Assembly: GCA_012514595.1 (NCBI GenBank)
Contig: JAAYZZ010000090.1
Span: 1 to 7,825, forward strand
DNA from: Elusimicrobiota bacterium
Lineage (GTDB): Bacteria; Omnitrophota; Gorgyraeia; Zapsychrales; Fredricksoniimonadaceae
DNA: 7,825 bases
Reading direction: 5' to 3'
A program made the translations under genes and the position numbers. This document shows positions 5,081-7,825 of the stretch, piece by piece. The number at the start of each line of letters is the position of its first letter. Position 1 is the first letter of the stretch. The notes under the pieces were generated by a model. It did not search any database. It was given only the letters and a program-made list of their open reading frames with translations, and was not told where the DNA came from.

Positions 5081-6448
5081 ATGGGGACGCGGCGGTCAAC
5101 CGATATCCTGGGGACGGTGGAGATCCCCGAAGGGGCTCTCTGGGGTTCTCATACCTTTCGGGCGCTTGAGAATTTCTCCATCGCCGGGAGGCCGGTCCAT
5201 CCTTCTTTGATCCGCGCCATCGCGGCGGTCAAGAAAGCGGCGGCCCTGGCGAACCATGAGGTGGGGGATCTTTCCGAGGATAGATGCCGGGCGATCGGGG
5301 ATGCCTGTGATGAGATCAGGGCCGGACAATGGGAGGACCAGTTCCCGGTCGATGCCCTTCAGGGCGGGGCCGGGACATCGACGCATATGAACGTGAACGA
5401 GGTCGTGGCCACCCGGGCCTCCCAGATCCTCGGCGGAGGAGAGGTCGATCCTTTTGATCATGTGAACCGGCATCAGTCCACGAATGATGTCTTTCCGACC
5501 GCGGTCAGGATCGCGGCGATCGAGGGTTTGAGAAGTCTGAGTTCTGCGGCCGCCGCGCTTCAGGGGGCTCTTCAGCGGAAAGAAAAGGAATTCGCCGGTG
5601 TCGTCAAGATCGGGCGCACCGAGATGCAGGAGGCGGTCCCCATGACGCTGGGCGCGGAGTTCGCGGCCTGGGCTGAAGGATTGGGGCGAGACCGCTGGCG
5701 CGTCTTCAAGTGCGAGGAACGGCTGCGGGTGGTCAACCTCGGCGGGACCGCGGTCGGGACCGGAATGGGGGCCCCGCGTGATTATATTTTTCTTGTGATC
5801 GAAAAATTGCGTGAGGTGACCGGGATGGGGCTTTCCCGGGGGGAGAATCTGACAGGCGAGACCGCCAATGCGGATGTCTTCGTCGAGGTCTCGGCCATTC
5901 TCAAGGCCCATGCGGTCAATCTGATGAAAATGTCGAACGATTTACGTCTTTTGAACGCACTGGGAGAGGTCCGGCTTCCACCTCTTCAGGCCGGGTCCTC
6001 GATCATGCCGGGCAAGGTCAATCCGGTTGTGTGTGAATCCGCGATCCAGGGGGCACTCCAGGTGATCGCCAACGACGGGCTTGTCACAGAGAGCGCCTCG
6101 CGGGGAACCTGTCAGATCAATGAATTCCTTCCGCTTCTGGCCGATTCGCTTTTGGGGTCCCTCGGGATCCTCGAGAGGCTGGATCAGGCCCTTGCGAAGT
6201 ATGTTGAAAGGATCTCTGTCGATGAGGCCCGGTGCCGTTCGTTCGTCGATCAGAGCCGCATGATCGTGACCGCCTTTGTGCCGCATCTGGGATATGGACG
6301 CTGCGGGGAACTTTTGAAGGAATTTGAAGGCTCTCGTCGGACGGATCTGCGTCGTTTTCTCGAGGAGAAGTTGGGGGATGATATGGTGGGTCGGATCTTG
6401 AGCCCGGAGAATCTGATGGCGTTGGGATACAGAAGGGAGAGGACATGA
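5081..6448 (+). CDS. aspA: Aspartate ammonia-lyase-like enzyme (aspartase/fumarase superfamily)
   Basis: This 455-aa protein belongs to the superfamily that reversibly splits L-aspartate into fumarate and ammonia (cytoplasmic homotetramer). Visible motifs: the N-terminal LGTVEIPEGALWGSHTFRAL (10-29); GAGTSTHMNVNEV (96-108), whose GTSTxMN form is aspartase-like where fumarase C has GTQSNMN; HQSTNDVFPT (131-140); GGTAVGTGM (221-229); and the active-site loop signature GSSIMPGKVNP (305-315) with catalytic Ser307. Length is slightly under the usual 465-480. The start is fixed by AGGAGG (5071-5076), 9 bp after the TM1266-family gene. An aspA-like gene next to TM1266 and hydF recurs in hydrogenase maturation loci; ammonia supply for the azadithiolate ligand is a plausible role but is inference. 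Fumarase is the main alternative. Confidence 0.87.
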   Translation: MGTRRSTDILGTVEIPEGALWGSHTFRALENFSIAGRPVHPSLIRAIAAVKKAAALANHEVGDLSEDRCRAIGDACDEIRAGQWEDQFPVDALQGGAGTSTHMNVNEVVATRASQILGGGEVDPFDHVNRHQSTNDVFPTAVRIAAIEGLRSLSSAAAALQGALQRKEKEFAGVVKIGRTEMQEAVPMTLGAEFAAWAEGLGRDRWRVFKCEERLRVVNLGGTAVGTGMGAPRDYIFLVIEKLREVTGMGLSRGENLTGETANADVFVEVSAILKAHAVNLMKMSNDLRLLNALGEVRLPPLQAGSSIMPGKVNPVVCESAIQGALQVIANDGLVTESASRGTCQINEFLPLLADSLLGSLGILERLDQALAKYVERISVDEARCRSFVDQSRMIVTAFVPHLGYGRCGELLKEFEGSRRTDLRRFLEEKLGDDMVGRILSPENLMALGYRRERT

Positions 6449-7059
6449 AACGACCGGACCGGTTCCAGATCCTGGGGACGCTTGTTCTCGTCGCTGTTCT
6501 TTTCGATATCACCGTGAACATCTCGAAGTACGGAAGCGTTCTGGATGCCCTGTGGTTCTGCAATGTCACGGCGTTCATCCTGGCGGCGGGCCTGTTCCGC
6601 AAGGACCCGAGGCTTCTGACCATGACCCTGGTCCTCGCGGTCCCGGGCCAGTTCATGTGGATCGCGGACTTCTTTCTGGAAATGTTCGGACACGGGCTGG
6701 GGCGGACCGCGGAGTTGTGGGGCTATGGTCCCGTGGTCTTTTTCTCATCGGTTACCCTTCATGGTCTCTTGATCCCGTGCTCCTTTTACGGGGTCTGGAA
6801 GAAAGGGTTTGACCCCAAGGCCCTGGTCCCGGCGTTGATCTATGTCTATATCCTTCTGACGGTGACGTTTCTTTTGACGCCCCCGGCGGAGAATGTGAAC
6901 TGCGTGTTCTTCCGGTGTGATGGCGAGGACCCGGGTACGGGGTACTGGAGGCACTTTATCATCGGGTCGCTTCTGGTCTGGTCGGTTGTGGTCCCGGTCG
7001 TCTTTCAGGCCTTGAGGTGGTTTTTTGGCCGGTTCTCTCCGGCGGAAAGGACGGCATGA
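6445..7059 (+). CDS. Six-helix membrane protein, distantly YwaF/TMEM164-like, of unknown function
   Basis: The 204-aa protein has about six hydrophobic helices (roughly 9-27, 33-51, 57-80, 95-116, 126-146, 169-192) and no soluble domain. WFCN (37-40) in the second helix, a histidine in the fourth (His106) and PAENVNCVF (147-155) after the fifth recall the layout of the YwaF/TMEM164 family; this is recognition by eye and remains tentative. The helix 2-3 loop (FRKDPR, 51-56) and helix 4-5 loop (WKKGFDPK, 118-125) are basic, and the helix 5-6 loop is acidic with two cysteines (Cys153, Cys158), so by the positive-inside rule that loop is probably external. The start overlaps the aspA stop and its stop overlaps the hydF start (ATGA both times), implying translational coupling. 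Involvement in hydrogenase assembly is suggested only by position. Confidence 0.8.
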   Translation: MKRPDRFQILGTLVLVAVLFDITVNISKYGSVLDALWFCNVTAFILAAGLFRKDPRLLTMTLVLAVPGQFMWIADFFLEMFGHGLGRTAELWGYGPVVFFSSVTLHGLLIPCSFYGVWKKGFDPKALVPALIYVYILLTVTFLLTPPAENVNCVFFRCDGEDPGTGYWRHFIIGSLLVWSVVVPVVFQALRWFFGRFSPAERTA

Positions 7060-7825
7060 ACACGGCCCCCAAGTCTCTCAGGCTCCAGATCGGGATCTTC
7101 GGGCGCATGAATGCGGGGAAATCCACATTCCTCAATTTTGTCGCAGGGCAGGATGTGGCGATCACCTCTTCTGTCGCGGGAACGACGACCGATGTCGTTG
7201 AGAAGACCATGGAATTTCTGCCCCTGGGGCCTGTCGTTCTTCTGGATACTGCCGGTCTGGACGATGATTCGGGCCTGGGCGGAAAGAGGGTTGAGCGGAC
7301 ACACAAGGCCCTCGACCGCTCTGATATCGCGATCCTCGTCGTTGAGCCGGGTGTCTGGGGAGAGGCCGAGGACGCCGCGGTCCGGACATTCACGGCGAAG
7401 AACAAGCCGTTTGTGATCGTTGTGAACAAGGCGGACCTTCGGGAGGTTCCGGGAGAGTTCCTGGAGCGTCTGAAGGGGGTCGGGCGTGAGGTGCTGGTGC
7501 TCTCCAGCACGGACATGTCCCGTCGGGAAGAGAGGATGCGGGAGATCAAGCACGCTCTTTTGGCCCTGTGCCCTGCGGATCTCTTGCGGACCCCGTCTTT
7601 GCTGGGCGATCTTGTTCCTTCGGGCGGGACCGTGGTCCTGATCGTTCCGATCGACCTGCAGGCCCCCAAGGGGCGGCTGATCCTCCCCCAGGTCCAGGCG
7701 ATCCGGGACGCACTGGACAATGACGCGAGCGTGATGGTGGTGAAGGAACGCGAATACGTTCCGGCCCTTTCGAACCTGAAACGACCGCCGGATCTTGTTG
7801 TGTGCGACTCGCAGGTCGTGATGAA
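7056..7825 (+). CDS. hydF: [FeFe]-hydrogenase maturation GTPase HydF (5' portion, runs off the window)
   Basis: The frame is open from the ATG at 7056 to the window end, giving 256 residues of a protein that is usually about 400 long. HydF is the scaffold on which the diiron subcluster is completed and from which it is delivered to HydA. GTPase motifs: P-loop GRMNAGKS (16-23), GTTTD (42-46), DTAG (64-67), NKAD (124-127) and SST (150-152). After the G domain comes the HydF-specific dimerisation region: SGGTVVLIVPIDLQAPKGRL (189-208), ILPQVQAIRDALDND (209-223) and PPDLVVCDSQ (244-253). The C-terminal [4Fe-4S]-binding domain lies beyond the window. The start overlaps the preceding stop (ATGA) with AAAGGA (7046-7051) upstream. 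hydE and hydG are not in the window. Confidence 0.96.
   Translation, partial: MNTAPKSLRLQIGIFGRMNAGKSTFLNFVAGQDVAITSSVAGTTTDVVEKTMEFLPLGPVVLLDTAGLDDDSGLGGKRVERTHKALDRSDIAILVVEPGVWGEAEDAAVRTFTAKNKPFVIVVNKADLREVPGEFLERLKGVGREVLVLSSTDMSRREERMREIKHALLALCPADLLRTPSLLGDLVPSGGTVVLIVPIDLQAPKGRLILPQVQAIRDALDNDASVMVVKEREYVPALSNLKRPPDLVVCDSQVVM

Noticed and set aside
1..7825. CRISPR arrays, tRNA or rRNA genes, insertion sequences, defence genes
   Set aside because: Looked for and not seen. There are no spaced direct repeats, transposase motifs or terminal inverted repeats, and the window is filled by hydrogenase-related coding sequence.

Overview
The window (GC-rich, roughly high-50s percent by eye) reads almost entirely on the + strand. 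It holds most of an [FeFe]-hydrogenase locus: a four-subunit, NAD(P)-linked, putatively electron-bifurcating hydrogenase of the HndABCD/HydABC type, followed by part of its maturation and accessory set. This implies a strictly anaerobic, H2-metabolising (probably fermentative or syntrophic) bacterium. The phylum cannot be fixed from this sequence. Strong Shine-Dalgarno sites, ATC/GTC/AAG-rich codon use and tight gene packing are uniform across the window, so nothing here looks recently acquired.

Layout. Positions 1-66 are the last 21 codons of an unidentified gene. Positions 67-289 are an AT-richer intergenic region with a good sigma70-type promoter (146-173) and a roughly 110-nt leader containing an 8-bp hairpin. 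The structural operon follows: hndA (NuoE-like 2Fe-2S subunit), hndB (stand-alone thioredoxin-fold 2Fe-2S ferredoxin), hndC (NuoF-like flavin/NAD subunit with extra ferredoxin domains) and hndD/hydA (catalytic H-cluster subunit). The 151-bp gap after hydA holds a strong intrinsic terminator. Just upstream of it is a nested hairpin plus a third copy of the terminator-arm sequence, so the RNA can form either a terminator or an antiterminator. Beyond it lie a TM1266-family hydrogenase-system regulator, an aspartate ammonia-lyase-like enzyme, a six-helix membrane protein and the 5' two-thirds or so of hydF, the last three joined by 4-bp ATGA overlaps.

How it works together. Family knowledge suggests that HndC exchanges electrons with NAD(P)H through FMN, HndA, HndB and the Fe-S domains of HndC and HndD form the wire, and the H-cluster of HndD makes or uses H2. 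HydF is the scaffold that delivers the diiron subcluster to HndD. The aspartase may supply ammonia, possibly for the azadithiolate bridge (inference). The membrane protein has no known role in this pathway, but its translational coupling to aspA and hydF suggests one.

Most notable points: the attenuator/riboswitch-like element between the structural and accessory genes; an N-terminal ferredoxin-like domain of HndC that has lost its cluster cysteines beside a separate HndB carrying the domain with an atypical cysteine pattern; and the uncharacterised membrane protein embedded between aspA and hydF.
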